Of a DNA stretch of 64,000 nucleotides, positions 1 to 11,950 are shown piece after piece. Positions within the stretch are counted from its first letter, which is position 1, and each line of letters starts with the position of its first letter. The stretch covers positions 4,650,001 through 4,714,000 of the forward strand of contig NZ_JAUSXI010000001.1 in the NCBI RefSeq assembly GCF_030815865.1, read 5' to 3'. Origin of the DNA: Arthrobacter globiformis. GTDB lineage: Bacteria; Actinomycetota; Actinomycetes; Actinomycetales; Micrococcaceae. The position numbers were made by a program, and so were the translations under genes. The notes beneath the pieces are model-generated. The model saw nothing but the letters and a program-made list of their open reading frames with translations, ran no database searches and was not told where the DNA came from.

Positions 1-597
1 GACCCCGATGGTGTCCATGATTTCCGTGGCCGTGTTGCCGATGTCGATCTGCCCGCAGGTGACGCCGAACTCCCTGCCATCCAGCTCAATACTCTTGGTC
101 AGGCCCGTCATGGCGTGCTTGGTGACGGCATATGCCACGGTCCGCGGCCGGGGTGAGTGCGCGGAGATCGAGCCGTTGTTGATGATCCGCCCGCCCTGCG
201 GCGACTGCGCCTTCATCGCCCGGACGGCCGCCCCAGCGCACAGCACCGAACCGGTCAGGTTCACGGCGACGGTGGCCTCCCAGTCCGCCAGGCTGATCTC
301 GTCTACCGACGCCGCCGGGCCAAAGACGCCGGCGTTGTTGAACAGGACGTCCACCCGGCCCCAGCGCTGGAGGACGGCGGCGAAAAGGCGCTCGACGTCG
401 TCGGGCACCGTGACATCGCACGGCACCGCAAGCGCCTCCGGATGGCCGTCGGCCGTTTCCAGGAGCTGCGGCTCACGGCGGCCCGCCAGGGCCACCCGGT
501 AACCGTCCGCCAGCATCTGCCGGGCAACCGCCCGTCCGATGCCGGAACCGGCGCCGGTGACGACGGCGACCCGTCCCGGAGTGGGTGGAACGGTCAT
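1..597 (-). CDS. SDR family NAD(P)-dependent oxidoreductase, 3' end outside window
   Basis: The frame opens at ATG 597 on the minus strand and runs off the window at base 1, so 199 codons are visible and the C-terminus is missing. It is a classical short-chain dehydrogenase: the glycine-rich nucleotide-binding motif TGAGSGIG lies at residues 14-21, an NNAG motif follows in the middle, and the catalytic serine (NGSIS) and YxxxK pair (Y156, K160) are present. It would oxidise or reduce a small alcohol or carbonyl substrate in the cytoplasm. The substrate cannot be read from sequence. It is transcribed in the same direction as the racemase and NCS1 transporter upstream, only 27 bases after the racemase stop side, so it may belong to the same transcript. 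Confidence 0.85.
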   Translation of the reverse strand, partial: MTVPPTPGRVAVVTGAGSGIGRAVARQMLADGYRVALAGRREPQLLETADGHPEALAVPCDVTVPDDVERLFAAVLQRWGRVDVLFNNAGVFGPAASVDEISLADWEATVAVNLTGSVLCAGAAVRAMKAQSPQGGRIINNGSISAHSPRPRTVAYAVTKHAMTGLTKSIELDGREFGVTCGQIDIGNTATEIMDTIGV

Positions 598-624
598 GCT
601 GCTTCTCCTGAGTAGTTGGAAACC

Positions 625-1368
625 CTAGGCGCTGGCGGGAAGGTCATTCACCGCCAGCGGCCAGCCTATGACGGTCTTGGGCCGCGGCGTGGCGTACGTC
701 CGCACCTTGGACGTGGAGAGCCGCATCCGGACCAAGGACTCCGCGATGGTCACTGCGGCCGCAACGCCGTCGACCACCGGCACTCCGGCGCGCTGCCGGA
801 TCTGTTCGTCCAAACCCGCCATGCCGCCGCAGCCGAGCACGATCACCTCGGCTTTGTCCTCCCGGACGGCGAGCAGCGCCTGGCTGATGATGGCCTCGAC
901 CGCCCGCTCCGGCTCCTCCTCCAGTTCCAGTACGGCCATGCCGCTGGCCCGCACGGAAGCGCAGCGGGCGTCGAGGCCGGCCAGCTTCAGCCGGTCCTCG
1001 ATGAGCGGCACGGCACGGTCCAGTGTGGTGACCACGGAGTATTTGTGGCCCAGGAACATGGCCGTGCTGGCCGCCGCCTCGGTGATGTCGACGACGGGCA
1101 CGTCCAGCAGCTCCTGCAGCCCCTCCCTGCCGTGCTCGCCGTACCCTGCCTGGATGACGGCGTCGAAGGGTTCGGGGTAGTTGACCACCCTGTCCATCAC
1201 GGCGATCGCGGCCAGGTAGCTTTCAAAGTTGCCCTCGCAGGAGTCGGCTCCGAAGCGCGGCGTGATCCCGACGATCTCCGTGCCGGGCGCAGCGATGCTG
1301 CGTGCCTGCTCGGCGATGGAGTCGGTCATGGACTGGGTGGTGTTGACGTTCGCAACGAGTATGCGCAT
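625..1368 (-). CDS. Aspartate/glutamate racemase superfamily protein, hydantoin/allantoin racemase-like
   Basis: This 247-residue protein begins MRILVANVN and has the two-domain racemase layout of hydantoin racemase (HyuA) and related Asp/Glu racemases. The second catalytic cysteine is present at C180 in VLGCGGM. The first, which in HyuA sits in an ACFGDPG-type motif, is replaced: the aligned stretch here reads AGYGEHG (residues 74-80), with Gly75 where Cys is expected. A different cysteine, C44, lies earlier. It sits directly downstream of an NCS1 transporter, which fits a role in handling imported hydantoin or allantoin enantiomers. The missing cysteine means racemase activity should not be assumed; an isomerase or lyase of the same fold is possible. 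Confidence 0.75.
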   Translation of the reverse strand: MRILVANVNTTQSMTDSIAEQARSIAAPGTEIVGITPRFGADSCEGNFESYLAAIAVMDRVVNYPEPFDAVIQAGYGEHGREGLQELLDVPVVDITEAAASTAMFLGHKYSVVTTLDRAVPLIEDRLKLAGLDARCASVRASGMAVLELEEEPERAVEAIISQALLAVREDKAEVIVLGCGGMAGLDEQIRQRAGVPVVDGVAAAVTIAESLVRMRLSTSKVRTYATPRPKTVIGWPLAVNDLPASA

Positions 1369-1391
1369 GGTGTCCTCCTCGATGGGTTTTG

Positions 1392-1457
1392 CCCAACTGA
1401 CTCGCAGTTGTTGTCGTTTTGGGCGCTCAAAACGACATTAAGTGCGAGTCAGTTGGG
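1392..1457. repeat. Nested palindrome 3' of the NCS1 transporter
   Basis: Outer arms CCCAACTGACTCGCA (1392-1406) and its exact complement (1443-1457) enclose a second inverted repeat, GTCGTTTT (1413-1420) with AAAACGAC (1429-1436). It starts 13 bases after the transporter stop and precedes the racemase, so it could terminate or process the transcript. There is no U-tract. Confidence 0.85.
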
Positions 1458-1469
1458 TGGGATGGCTGC

Positions 1470-3035
1470 TTAGTGGGTGCTGGCGACGGCGATGGCCTCG
1501 CCGTCGGCGTCCTCGAAGCGTTGCTTGCGGTCGGCGATCACGTAGTAGCACAGTGCGCCGACGCCGGCACCGAAGAACCAGGCAAACGGCGCCGCCGCCG
1601 CAAAGACAGGGAGGAAAGCGACAAGGATGGCCAGGACGGCCGCCGGCACCAGCGCGATGATGGCCCTCGGATTGACGCCCCGCTTGTAGAAGTAGGCTCC
1701 GGCGGGGTCCTCGCTGTACAGCTCGGGGACGTTGACCCTTCCGCGGCGGAGCAGCCAGTAGTCGGCCATGACGACGCCGAACAGCGGCCCAAGGAGGGCG
1801 CCGAGTCCGCCAAGGAAGTAGACGATGACGAGGGGGTTGTTGTAGAGGTTCCACGGCAGGATGACCAGTCCGATGGTGCCGCTCACCCAGGCCGCCCGGC
1901 GAAAGTTGAGACGCTTGGGAAAGAGGTTGGTGAGGGCATAAACGGGGGCCACGAAGTTCGCCATGAGGTTGACCGCAATGGTCAGGATGAGGATCGCGAG
2001 GCAGGCCAGCACCAGGAACAGGGTGTTGGGAATGCTTTGGACGATCTGCGATGGCGTTTCGATGATGGTTCCGTTGATCTTGTACTGTCCGCCGGCCAGA
2101 ACCACCACGATGGCACCGAACAGGAGCATGTTGATCGGGATGCCCCAGAAGTTGCCGCGGACGATGGACTTCTTGGACACGGCGGAGCGGGTGAAGTCGC
2201 AGAAGTTCAGGACGAAAGTTCCGTAGATGGACACCCAGAGGGCGCCGCCGGCGAACATGGTCCGCCACATCTCGCCGCCTTCGAGGCCCCGGATGCCGGT
2301 CCACTGGATCGAGCCGTGCGCCTCGACGAAGACCCAGACAGCCAGCAGGATCATCGTCAGCAGGATGACCGGACCGGCGAAGGCCTCGTACTTACGGATC
2401 ATCTCCATGCCGAAGCTGACGATCACGAGCTGCACAATCCACAGCCCAACAAAGGAGATCCAGCCCAGCGTGGACAGGCCGAGGATGGAATTGGTGTCCA
2501 GGTCCTGAAGGGACGGGACCATGGCCACCAGCATCACCCGGAGCACCACCGAGGCAAGGAACGTCTGGATCCCGAACCACGCAACCGCCACCGCGCCGCG
2601 CAGCAGGCTAGCGAGCTGGGCACCGCGGATGCCGAAACTGATGCGGCTCATGACGGGAAACGGAACGCCCGTTTTCTGCCCCATGAAACCAGAGAAGCTG
2701 AGCAGTACGAAGAGGAAGACCGCGCCGATGGCCAGGGCCATCAGGATCTGCCAGCCCCCGAGGCCGAGGGAAAAGAGTCCGACGGCGAACGCGTAATTGC
2801 CGAGGCTGTGCACGTCGTTCGCCCAGAGGGTGAAGATGCTGTACGCCGTCCAGCGGCGCCCTTGCCGCTTGGTCGGTGCGAGGTCGGTGTTGTAGAGGGC
2901 CGGGCTGATGTCGCGGCCGGCGGCGGCGCTGGCCGTCTCGCACAGGGCGTCGACGCCGGAGGCGGGATGGACCGGCTGGCCCGACAACGGCGTCGGCCCG
3001 TCCGTTTCGACGCCGACTGAAGGGGTCGTCTGCAT
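1470..3035 (-). CDS. NCS1 family nucleobase:cation symporter (hydantoin/allantoin/purine type)
   Basis: The protein has 521 residues and about twelve hydrophobic segments with the composition of the NCS1 family (Mhp1 hydantoin transporter, PuuP/allantoin permeases). A hydrophilic N-terminus contains an RWTAYSIFTLWANDVHS stretch, typical of the first helix of this family. It would import a purine-related heterocycle such as allantoin or a hydantoin with a cation across the membrane. The start is set at ATG 3035 because GGAGA lies 5 bases upstream. An upstream start at 3122 would overlap the probable operator at 3112-3132. The gene is divergent from aceE, with a 328-base spacer. The racemase follows after the palindrome at 1392-1457. 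Confidence 0.88.
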   Translation of the reverse strand: MQTTPSVGVETDGPTPLSGQPVHPASGVDALCETASAAAGRDISPALYNTDLAPTKRQGRRWTAYSIFTLWANDVHSLGNYAFAVGLFSLGLGGWQILMALAIGAVFLFVLLSFSGFMGQKTGVPFPVMSRISFGIRGAQLASLLRGAVAVAWFGIQTFLASVVLRVMLVAMVPSLQDLDTNSILGLSTLGWISFVGLWIVQLVIVSFGMEMIRKYEAFAGPVILLTMILLAVWVFVEAHGSIQWTGIRGLEGGEMWRTMFAGGALWVSIYGTFVLNFCDFTRSAVSKKSIVRGNFWGIPINMLLFGAIVVVLAGGQYKINGTIIETPSQIVQSIPNTLFLVLACLAILILTIAVNLMANFVAPVYALTNLFPKRLNFRRAAWVSGTIGLVILPWNLYNNPLVIVYFLGGLGALLGPLFGVVMADYWLLRRGRVNVPELYSEDPAGAYFYKRGVNPRAIIALVPAAVLAILVAFLPVFAAAAPFAWFFGAGVGALCYYVIADRKQRFEDADGEAIAVASTH

Positions 3036-3111
3036 CTGGTTCTCCAGTTTCTGGGATTTTCGCGGTGGTGAGCCCTCGATCGGTCGATCGTGGATCGTCC
3101 GATTATCGCTG

Positions 3112-3132
3112 TTATTCCACATTGCGAAATAA
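3112..3132. promoter_or_regulatory. Candidate IclR-type operator between NCS1 transporter and aceE
   Basis: The core TTCCACATTGCGAAA (3115-3129) matches the window consensus TTTCRYAWTRYGAAA at 14 of 15 positions and is flanked by TTA/TAA. A further half-site, AATAGTGAAA, lies at 3141-3150. It sits 77 bases upstream of the transporter start. The rest of the 3036-3363 spacer shows no gene. Confidence 0.6.
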
Positions 3133-3306
3133 ACTTGTTGAATAGTGAAATCATCGTATGACCCACATCACTATCCGGTCAAGGTGCGCGCCAGCCCGGG
3201 GCGGTCACAATTCGCCCGTTGGCTCAACGACGAGCCAGCGCCACCAAGAGTGATATCGGCGTTTGACCTGAGTCCGACGCTCCGGATAATCTCGAAGAGC
3301 AAGAAT

Positions 3307-3327
3307 GTTTTCTCATAATACGAAAAC
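3307..3327. promoter_or_regulatory. Candidate IclR-type operator directly upstream of aceE
   Basis: A 21-bp dyad with perfect GTTTTC/GAAAAC arms lies 37 bases before the aceE start. Its core TCTCATAATACGAAA (3311-3325) matches the consensus at 14 of 15 positions. The 15 bases ATAATACGAAAACAT (3315-3329) recur exactly at 23879-23893, upstream of the malic enzyme operon. Confidence 0.6.
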
Positions 3328-3363
3328 ATGGGCCCAAACATTCAAAGATGAAACGAGGCTGCC

Positions 3364-6117
<2,754 letters not shown>

Positions 6118-6151
6118 CCATCCACCCGTTGGTTGACCCTGTCGACACCGC

Positions 6152-6258
6152 CCGCTGGTTGAGCTTGGGCCCACGCCCGCAGGGTTCCCTGGCCGAGCTT
6201 GCGAGGCTAGGGTGCGGGTGGGGAGCGAAACCAGGGTTTCGACAAGCTCAACCAGCGG
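6152..6258. repeat. Long inverted repeat 3' of aceE
   Basis: Arms CCGCTGGTTGAGCTTG (6152-6167) and CAAGCTCAACCAGCGG (6243-6258) are exact complements separated by 75 bases. The arm carries the GGTTGAGCTTG motif, which I recall as frequent in Arthrobacter intergenic spaces. It starts 34 bases after the aceE stop. Confidence 0.8.
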
Positions 6259-6277
6259 AGCTGGCACCACACAAAAC

Positions 6278-6323
6278 GACGGCGGCCCTCACCTGATGGT
6301 AGGGGCCGCCGTCGGGCTTCTTT
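6278..6323. terminator. Bidirectional intrinsic terminator between aceE and the DUF1508 gene
   Basis: GACGGCGGCCCT pairs with AGGGGCCGCCGTC across a short loop. It is followed by GGGCTTCTTT on the plus strand and by GTTTTGTG on the minus strand, so it can serve both convergent genes. Confidence 0.75.
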
Positions 6324-6331
6324 GGATTAGG

Positions 6332-6517
6332 TCAGGGACGCCTGCGGTCGACGACGAAGCCTGTTGCTGCGCTCTCCCGGACTGCCGTTATTCCGGCAGT
6401 GACGGCCTTGATATTGGAAAAGCTGGGCGAAACCGCAACCACGGTTCCGTCGTCGGCCGTCAGCCTGAACCGGTACTGCCCAGCGCCTGCTGTCTCGATT
6501 ACGAATGTGCCTGCCAT
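6332..6517 (-). CDS. DUF1508 (YegP-like) small protein
   Basis: This 61-residue protein consists of one YegP-like unit: FVIETAGAGQYRFRLTADDG followed by an ITAVRESA segment. YegP domains are small beta-alpha folds of unknown biochemical role. The start at ATG 6517 is chosen because AAGGAG lies 7 bases upstream; the frame stays open further but without a ribosome site. A longer paralogue is encoded at 32979-33296. It is convergent with aceE across a terminator hairpin. Confidence 0.75.
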   Translation of the reverse strand: MAGTFVIETAGAGQYRFRLTADDGTVVAVSPSFSNIKAVTAGITAVRESAATGFVVDRRRP

Positions 6518-6658
6518 AGATGCTCCTTCCGACAACTGCACCGTTGCAGCCGCCATTACGACCCCCAATTGCCAACACGACATATCCGAGGTTAGCCGCC
6601 ATTCACTGGACTAACCACCCCTACTACCGGGTAGTCTTGCGGCCCTAAGGTGGTGACC

Positions 6659-7264
6659 ATGGCTTCCTTCGTTTCATCCACCACCGGTGTGTTGCTGGCG
6701 GCGGGTGCCGGCACCCGCTTGGGCCGCGGCCCGAAAGCCCTGCTTCCGTTCCGTTGCCGCACCCTCGTGGAGGTCCTGGCGGACGTGCTGCTCGACGGCG
6801 GCTGCCGGGAAGTTGTGGTGGTGCTCGGCGCGGGAGCCGGGGACGTCCGCGGGCGGACTGACCTGGCCCGGCACACCGTGGTAGAGAACCCGGCGTGGGC
6901 CGGAGGGATGGGCAGTTCGTTCCGGGTGGGGCTGGACAGTGCACGCCAGGAAGACCACGTACTGGTGGCGCTCGTGGACCAGCCGGGGCTGACGGCGGAG
7001 ACTGTCGCCCGGCTCCTGCGGGCGCACCGGCCAGGCCGGGTGACGGCCGCCGCTTACGCCGATACGTCCGGGGAGCTCCGGCGCGGCCACCCACTGCTGC
7101 TCGACGCAACGCTGCGAGCGGAAGCCGCGGCGGCATCGGAAGGCGACGCCGGTGCCCGGCTTTTCCTGCAGACGCACCCGGAGCTGATCGACCTGGTGGA
7201 CTGCACCGACCAGTCAGGCGGCGAGGACATCGACACACCTGACCAGCTGCACCTGCTGGGCTAG
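6659..7264 (+). CDS. MobA-like NTP transferase (MocA-type molybdenum cofactor nucleotidyltransferase)
   Basis: The 201-residue protein begins with the nucleotidyltransferase signature LLAAGAGTRLGRGPKALL (residues 12-29) and has the later DQPGL metal-binding motif seen in MobA/MocA proteins. MocA-type enzymes add CMP to molybdopterin to form the cytosine dinucleotide cofactor used by xanthine-dehydrogenase-family enzymes. The location close to xdhCBA, though on the opposite strand, supports a cofactor-maturation role. ATG 6659 is preferred because AAGG lies 8 bases upstream; two in-frame GTG codons precede it. Other NTP transferases of the same fold cannot be excluded. Confidence 0.75.
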   Translation: MASFVSSTTGVLLAAGAGTRLGRGPKALLPFRCRTLVEVLADVLLDGGCREVVVVLGAGAGDVRGRTDLARHTVVENPAWAGGMGSSFRVGLDSARQEDHVLVALVDQPGLTAETVARLLRAHRPGRVTAAAYADTSGELRRGHPLLLDATLRAEAAAASEGDAGARLFLQTHPELIDLVDCTDQSGGEDIDTPDQLHLLG

Positions 7265-7284
7265 CTCGGCTCCGCTGCAGGAAG

Positions 7285-7935
7285 TTACTGAACCATCCCC
7301 GCCGCGAGAAGTTCCTGCAGTCCCTGTTTGAAGCGGGCTCTTCCGCCATGGGCAGGGTGCCTGATTTTCGGCACGTCCAGACCGCTGCGGCGGAAGCCTT
7401 GGTATGCAACGTTCCCCACGGCCACCACGGTTTCGATGGGAAAGATCCTAGTGAGGGCCTGCCAGAATGGGGCGCCCAGCGCCGCCTCCGCGGGTGTTGG
7501 CGTGCGGTTGGACAGCGGCTGTCCCGGCACATGCGTATGCCAGGGGCAGGCACTCCACAGCAAAGGAAGGAAGTCGAGCTCGGCCAGCACCTCCCACATC
7601 ACCGTGGCCGTGGGCTCGGCGGCGACGCCGGCAGCCTCCGGCGGCAGCACGTACCCTTTCCCTGCCCCGAACAGCCCGAAGGAATTGGCCGAGCCCTGAA
7701 ACATGGTGCGGTTGGTGAAGGGAACACCCGTGAGCCGCATGCCCCGGAAGCCCGGCGCCTCCCCCACCAGGAGCACCTTCGGTGCCCGCTCCAGCACGTC
7801 CCCGAGATACGCCGCCAGGTTCTGGCGGCGCAGGGCGTTAGCCGGAACCGAATGGTCGAAGAAGTTGTTGCAGCCCGGCGGAGTCTCCGTGGCGGCGAGC
7901 CGGTCAACGAAGTCTTCGATCGACGATGACCTCAT
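7285..7935 (-). CDS. Uracil-DNA glycosylase family protein
   Basis: The 216-residue protein carries LLVGEAPGFRGMRLTGVPF near residue 55, matching the first catalytic motif of family 4/5-like uracil-DNA glycosylases (GExPG). It has a C-terminal HPAHGGRARF segment at the position of the usual HPSP/HPTP loop. Such enzymes excise uracil or related damaged bases from DNA, although some members of the superfamily act on other substrates. The start at ATG 7935 has GGAGG seven bases upstream. An in-frame GTG at 7953 has no better site. It is convergent with the MobA-like gene and lies downstream of the aldo/keto reductase. Confidence 0.75.
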   Translation of the reverse strand: MRSSSIEDFVDRLAATETPPGCNNFFDHSVPANALRRQNLAAYLGDVLERAPKVLLVGEAPGFRGMRLTGVPFTNRTMFQGSANSFGLFGAGKGYVLPPEAAGVAAEPTATVMWEVLAELDFLPLLWSACPWHTHVPGQPLSNRTPTPAEAALGAPFWQALTRIFPIETVVAVGNVAYQGFRRSGLDVPKIRHPAHGGRARFKQGLQELLAAGMVQ

Positions 7936-8018
7936 GCACCCGCCTCCCCTCACCCGATTTACAGCAGGGCGGGGTCAGATATCGCCCCCTGGAAGCCGTA
8001 AGTGACGCCGCGTTGCTG

Positions 8019-8999
8019 TTACCAGCGGGGGTGGACAGCCTCGCGGAAGTAGTGGTCGTAGATCCAGTGCACGCCTTCGTCGAACTCCGGGCTGAGCACC
8101 GTGGCCGCGGCGGCCGCGTTGGCCCGGGCCTGCTCCACGGAACGGGCCCCGGGAATGACCGACGTGACGCCGTCTTGGGCGGCGACCCATGCGATGGCCG
8201 CCTGCGCGGTTCCCGAGCCCTCCGGTACCAGCTGTTCGAACTCGGCCACCGCCTTGATCCCCAGCTCGTAGTCCACTCCGGAGAAGGTTTCGCCGACGTC
8301 GAAGGCGTCGCCTGCGCGGTTGTAGTTGCGGTGGTCGTCCGCGGCGAAGACGGTTTCCTTGGTGTACTTCCCGGACAGCAGGCCGGAGGCGAGCGGAACC
8401 CGGGCGATGATGCCCACGCCGGCGGCCTTCGCAGCGGGGAGCACCTCCTCCAGCGGCTTGAGCCGGAAGGCGTTCAGGATGATCTGCACGGAGGCGGTGC
8501 CGTCGTGGCGCAGGGCTTCGAGTGCTTCATCGGTCCGCTCCACGCTGACGCCGTAGTTACGAATGGCACCCTCGGCCACGAGGGTGTCCAGGGCGTCGTA
8601 CACCTCGGCCCGGCTGTACACAGCGGTGGGCGGGCAGTGCAGCTGGACCAGATCCAGGGCATCGGTCCGCAGGTTGCGGCGCGAACGGTCCACCCACTCG
8701 CGGAAGTTGGCGAGGTTGTAGTTCTCCGGGCGCTGCTCCAGCCGGCGGCCCATCTTCGTGGCCACCGTGATGCCCGTGCCCGGGTTGTCGGCGAGGAACG
8801 CCCCGATGGCCTGTTCGCTGCGGCCGTCCCCGTAGACGTCCGCCGTGTCGAAGAACGTCACGCCAGCCTCAGCAGACGCCGCGAGGATGGCCTGCGCCTG
8901 TGCCGGGTCAACGTTGCCCCAGTCCGCGCCGAGCTGCCAGGTTCCCAGTCCAACAACTGAAACGTTCCGTCCGGTCTTGCCTAAGATGCGCTGTTCCAT
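8019..8999 (-). CDS. Aldo/keto reductase
   Basis: This 326-residue TIM-barrel oxidoreductase has the complete AKR tetrad: D51 and Y56 in FFDTADVYG, K82 in ATKMG and H121 in LVQLHCPP. The C-terminal SVIPGARSVEQARANAAA motif binds the NADP(H) phosphate. It would reduce aldehydes or ketones. Substrate is not predictable. The start is taken at ATG 8999, though the upstream ribosome site is only a G-run. It lies 57 bases after xdhA on the same strand, so read-through from the xanthine dehydrogenase genes is possible. Confidence 0.9.
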   Translation of the reverse strand: MEQRILGKTGRNVSVVGLGTWQLGADWGNVDPAQAQAILAASAEAGVTFFDTADVYGDGRSEQAIGAFLADNPGTGITVATKMGRRLEQRPENYNLANFREWVDRSRRNLRTDALDLVQLHCPPTAVYSRAEVYDALDTLVAEGAIRNYGVSVERTDEALEALRHDGTASVQIILNAFRLKPLEEVLPAAKAAGVGIIARVPLASGLLSGKYTKETVFAADDHRNYNRAGDAFDVGETFSGVDYELGIKAVAEFEQLVPEGSGTAQAAIAWVAAQDGVTSVIPGARSVEQARANAAAAATVLSPEFDEGVHWIYDHYFREAVHPRW

Positions 9000-9056
9000 C
9001 CCCCGACTATATGTTGCCGAGCCCACGCGGGCTCACTTGGCGCGCCCCGGCGCAGT

Positions 9057-11948
9057 TCATGGGGCGCAAAGTGACTCCGCGTTGCCTGGACCAGCGGGAA
9101 CGCGGTCTGCGGCAACGCTGCCGGCCACGGGAATGTGCGCCGCAGGAACGAGTCCCGCCTCCTTCAGCCCGAGGTAGATCCTGTCCCGGGCGATCGGCAG
9201 CTCGGCGAACCGCACGCCGGTGGCATTCCGGATGGCGTTGGCCAGCGCGGGCGCCACGGGGTTGAACGGGCTTTCGCTCATGGACTTGGCCCCCAGCGGT
9301 CCCAGTGCATCGTTGGTGTCGGCGAAGTACACCTCGCTGCGCGGCACGTCGGCGAAGGACGGGATGTGGTACTGCCGGAGGATGTCCGTGGTGACCCGGC
9401 CGGCGTCGTCCACGCAGACCTCCTCGTAAAGGGCGGCACCCAGCGCCTGGGCAATCCCGCCCTCGATCTGGCCCCGGCACTGCCGCGGATTCACCACGAC
9501 TCCGGCGTCGGCCGCCTGCACGCTCTGCAGGATCCGCAGCTCGCCGGTCCCGGTGTTCACGGCCACGCGGAAACCGTGGACGTTGAAGGCCACCGAACGC
9601 GGCGTTCCGCCCCAGCGGCCCTCGGCCTCAAGTTCGACGCCGGCCTGCCGGGCGGCGTCGAACAGTTCAGTAAGCGGCACCCTGTTTCCTTCGCAGACGA
9701 CGGCGTCGCCGTCGAGCACGCATCCGGACGACTGGATCTGGCGGACGCCGGCGGCGAACGCCCGGATCCTCACGGCCAGTTCCTCGGCCGCGGCGAGCGT
9801 GGCTTTGCCGGCCACCACGGTGCCAGCCGAGCCGAACGCGCCGGTGTCGTGCTCGATCAGGTCCGTGTCGGACTGCCGGACCGCGACCCGAGAGGCCACG
9901 GTGGACAGCGCCGTCGCCGCGAGCTGTGCGTGCACCGTGGTGGTGCCGTTGCCGAATTCGGCGGTTCCGACGTCGGCGGCGTACGTTCCGTCGGCCAGGA
10001 GCCGGAGCTTCGAGTGGGCGAAGTGACCTCGCGGCGGCACGGTGTCGATCATGGACAGCGCCGCGCCCTCCCCCGTAACCCAGCCCGGCCCCAGGTCATC
10101 GAGGCCGGCAGCCCGGTAGCGTTCGCGGCCGCGTTCCAAGGCGTCCTGCACCAGGCGCGTGCACTGGTCCAGCCCGTAGCTGCCGTAGTGGACGTCCTCC
10201 TCCGGTTCGGAATGGGTGGACAGCATGTCGTCGCCCTCGCGGACCATGTTGCGGCGGCGGAACTCCAGCGGGTCCATGCCGATGCCGGCGGCCAGTTCAT
10301 CGATAGCCGATTCGATGGCGAAGATCATCTGGCTGAGCCCGTAACCGCGGAACGCTCCGGAGGGCAGGGTGTTGGTGTAGACGGCGAGCGCGTCGACCTT
10401 CTTGTTGGCGCACTTGTAGACGGCAAGGGATTCGCCGCAGCCGTGGAACATGACTCCGGGGGCGTGGTTGCCGTAGGCGCCCGTGTTGGTGAGGACGTCC
10501 AGCTGCAGGGCCGTGAGCCTGCCGTCGCTGCTGGCGCCCGCCTTGAGCTTGATGGTGAACGGATGCCGCGTGGTGCTGGCGGTGAACTGCTCGGTCCGGG
10601 TGAACTCCAGCTGGACGGGGCGCCGCAGTTTCAGGGCTGCGAGGGCGGCGATGTCCTCAGTCAGGACCTCCTGCTTTCCGCCGAAGCCGCCGCCCACCCG
10701 GCCCGCCACCACGTGGACCTGGTCCTCCGGCAGCCCGAACACGCGGCAGAGCGTGCGGCGCACCAGGAACGGAACCTGGCTGGACGTGCGCACCTGCAGC
10801 CGTCCGTCGTCGTCCACCGAGGCGATGGAGGCGTGTGTTTCCAGCGCCACGTGCTGGACGCGCTGGGTCCGGTAGGTCTGCTCGTGGATGAAGTCCGCCG
10901 CCGCGAAGCCGTCACTGACGCTGCCAAGTTCGGTGTGCAGCCCGGCCACAATGTTCCGCTCGGGTTGGGCGATCCGCGCCGTGCCGGAATCCTTGTCCCC
11001 GTGCAGGGCGGGGGCACCGGGCCGGATGGCATCCTGCGGGGTGAACACCGCGGGCAGTTCCTCGTACTCAACGCGGACCGCGCGGACGCCCGCTTCCGCC
11101 GCACCCACCGACTCGGCGACGACGGCGGCCACCCGCTGGCCGCGGAACCTCACCGCCGTGTCCAGCAGCCGGGTGTCGTCGGGGTCGTCTGTGTAGAGCT
11201 CGTGCTGGGCGCTGGAATACAGCTGGGTGGGGGCGTCCTCGGCGGTGAGGACGGCCACCACTCCCGGCACCTCCATCGCGGCCGCGGTGTCGATGGACAG
11301 GACCCGGGCGTGTGCGTGCGGCGAGCGCACGAGCTTCAGGTGCAGCAGGCCGGGCAGTGCCTCGGCCGGGACATCCAGCGTGTAGCGGGCCTGGCCCGTG
11401 ACCACCGCGCGGCCGGCGGGGGCCGGAACGTCGTCACCCAGCCGGCCGGGCTCCGGGGCAGGCTGCCCCTCGCCCGCGATCCCCGAACCGGGGCCTTCCG
11501 GGGCCGGGTGGCCTTCGTGGCCGCAGACGGCGTCCGCGATGGCGCGGTAACCGGTGCAGCGGCACAGGTTGCCCTTCAGGCTGCGCGGCAGGTTTTCTTT
11601 CTGGGCGCCGTCGAAGGTGGCCGCCGTCATCACCATGCCCGCCGTGCAGAAGCCGCACTGGAAGCCCTGGCGGTCCAGGAACTGCTGCTGCACCGGGTGC
11701 AGGTCCGCTCCCGGGCTCGTGGCTGCGAGGCCTTCGATGGTGGTGACGGCATGGCCTTCGGCGCGCACGGCCGGGTAGATGCAGCTGTGCACCGGGGTGC
11801 CGTCCACGTGCACGGTGCAGGCACCGCAGTCGCCGCCGTCGCAGCCCTTCTTCACGCCGAAGTTACCCTGCTCGCGGAGGAACGTGCGCAGGCACTGGCC
11901 TGGCCGGGGCTCCGCCTGCACCGGCGCGCCGTTGATTTCCATGGCCAT
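9057..11948 (-). CDS. Xanthine dehydrogenase, fused [2Fe-2S] and molybdopterin-binding subunit
   Basis: This 963-residue chain fuses two subunits that are often separate. The first 140 residues are the iron-sulfur part: plant-type ferredoxin cysteines C36, C41, C44 and C56, then C98, C101, C129 and C131 of the second cluster (QCGFC and CRCTGYR). From about residue 195 the molybdopterin domain follows, with GGGFGGKQE, the SGAFRGYG loop and a C-terminal SMSESPFNP in which the glutamate matches the catalytic base of the family. It would oxidise hypoxanthine or xanthine to urate. FAD comes from the neighbouring gene. ATG 11948 follows AGAGGGG and lies 2 bases after the upstream stop. Confidence 0.9.
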   Translation of the reverse strand: MAMEINGAPVQAEPRPGQCLRTFLREQGNFGVKKGCDGGDCGACTVHVDGTPVHSCIYPAVRAEGHAVTTIEGLAATSPGADLHPVQQQFLDRQGFQCGFCTAGMVMTAATFDGAQKENLPRSLKGNLCRCTGYRAIADAVCGHEGHPAPEGPGSGIAGEGQPAPEPGRLGDDVPAPAGRAVVTGQARYTLDVPAEALPGLLHLKLVRSPHAHARVLSIDTAAAMEVPGVVAVLTAEDAPTQLYSSAQHELYTDDPDDTRLLDTAVRFRGQRVAAVVAESVGAAEAGVRAVRVEYEELPAVFTPQDAIRPGAPALHGDKDSGTARIAQPERNIVAGLHTELGSVSDGFAAADFIHEQTYRTQRVQHVALETHASIASVDDDGRLQVRTSSQVPFLVRRTLCRVFGLPEDQVHVVAGRVGGGFGGKQEVLTEDIAALAALKLRRPVQLEFTRTEQFTASTTRHPFTIKLKAGASSDGRLTALQLDVLTNTGAYGNHAPGVMFHGCGESLAVYKCANKKVDALAVYTNTLPSGAFRGYGLSQMIFAIESAIDELAAGIGMDPLEFRRRNMVREGDDMLSTHSEPEEDVHYGSYGLDQCTRLVQDALERGRERYRAAGLDDLGPGWVTGEGAALSMIDTVPPRGHFAHSKLRLLADGTYAADVGTAEFGNGTTTVHAQLAATALSTVASRVAVRQSDTDLIEHDTGAFGSAGTVVAGKATLAAAEELAVRIRAFAAGVRQIQSSGCVLDGDAVVCEGNRVPLTELFDAARQAGVELEAEGRWGGTPRSVAFNVHGFRVAVNTGTGELRILQSVQAADAGVVVNPRQCRGQIEGGIAQALGAALYEEVCVDDAGRVTTDILRQYHIPSFADVPRSEVYFADTNDALGPLGAKSMSESPFNPVAPALANAIRNATGVRFAELPIARDRIYLGLKEAGLVPAAHIPVAGSVAADRVPAGPGNAESLCAP

Positions 11949-11950
11949 GC

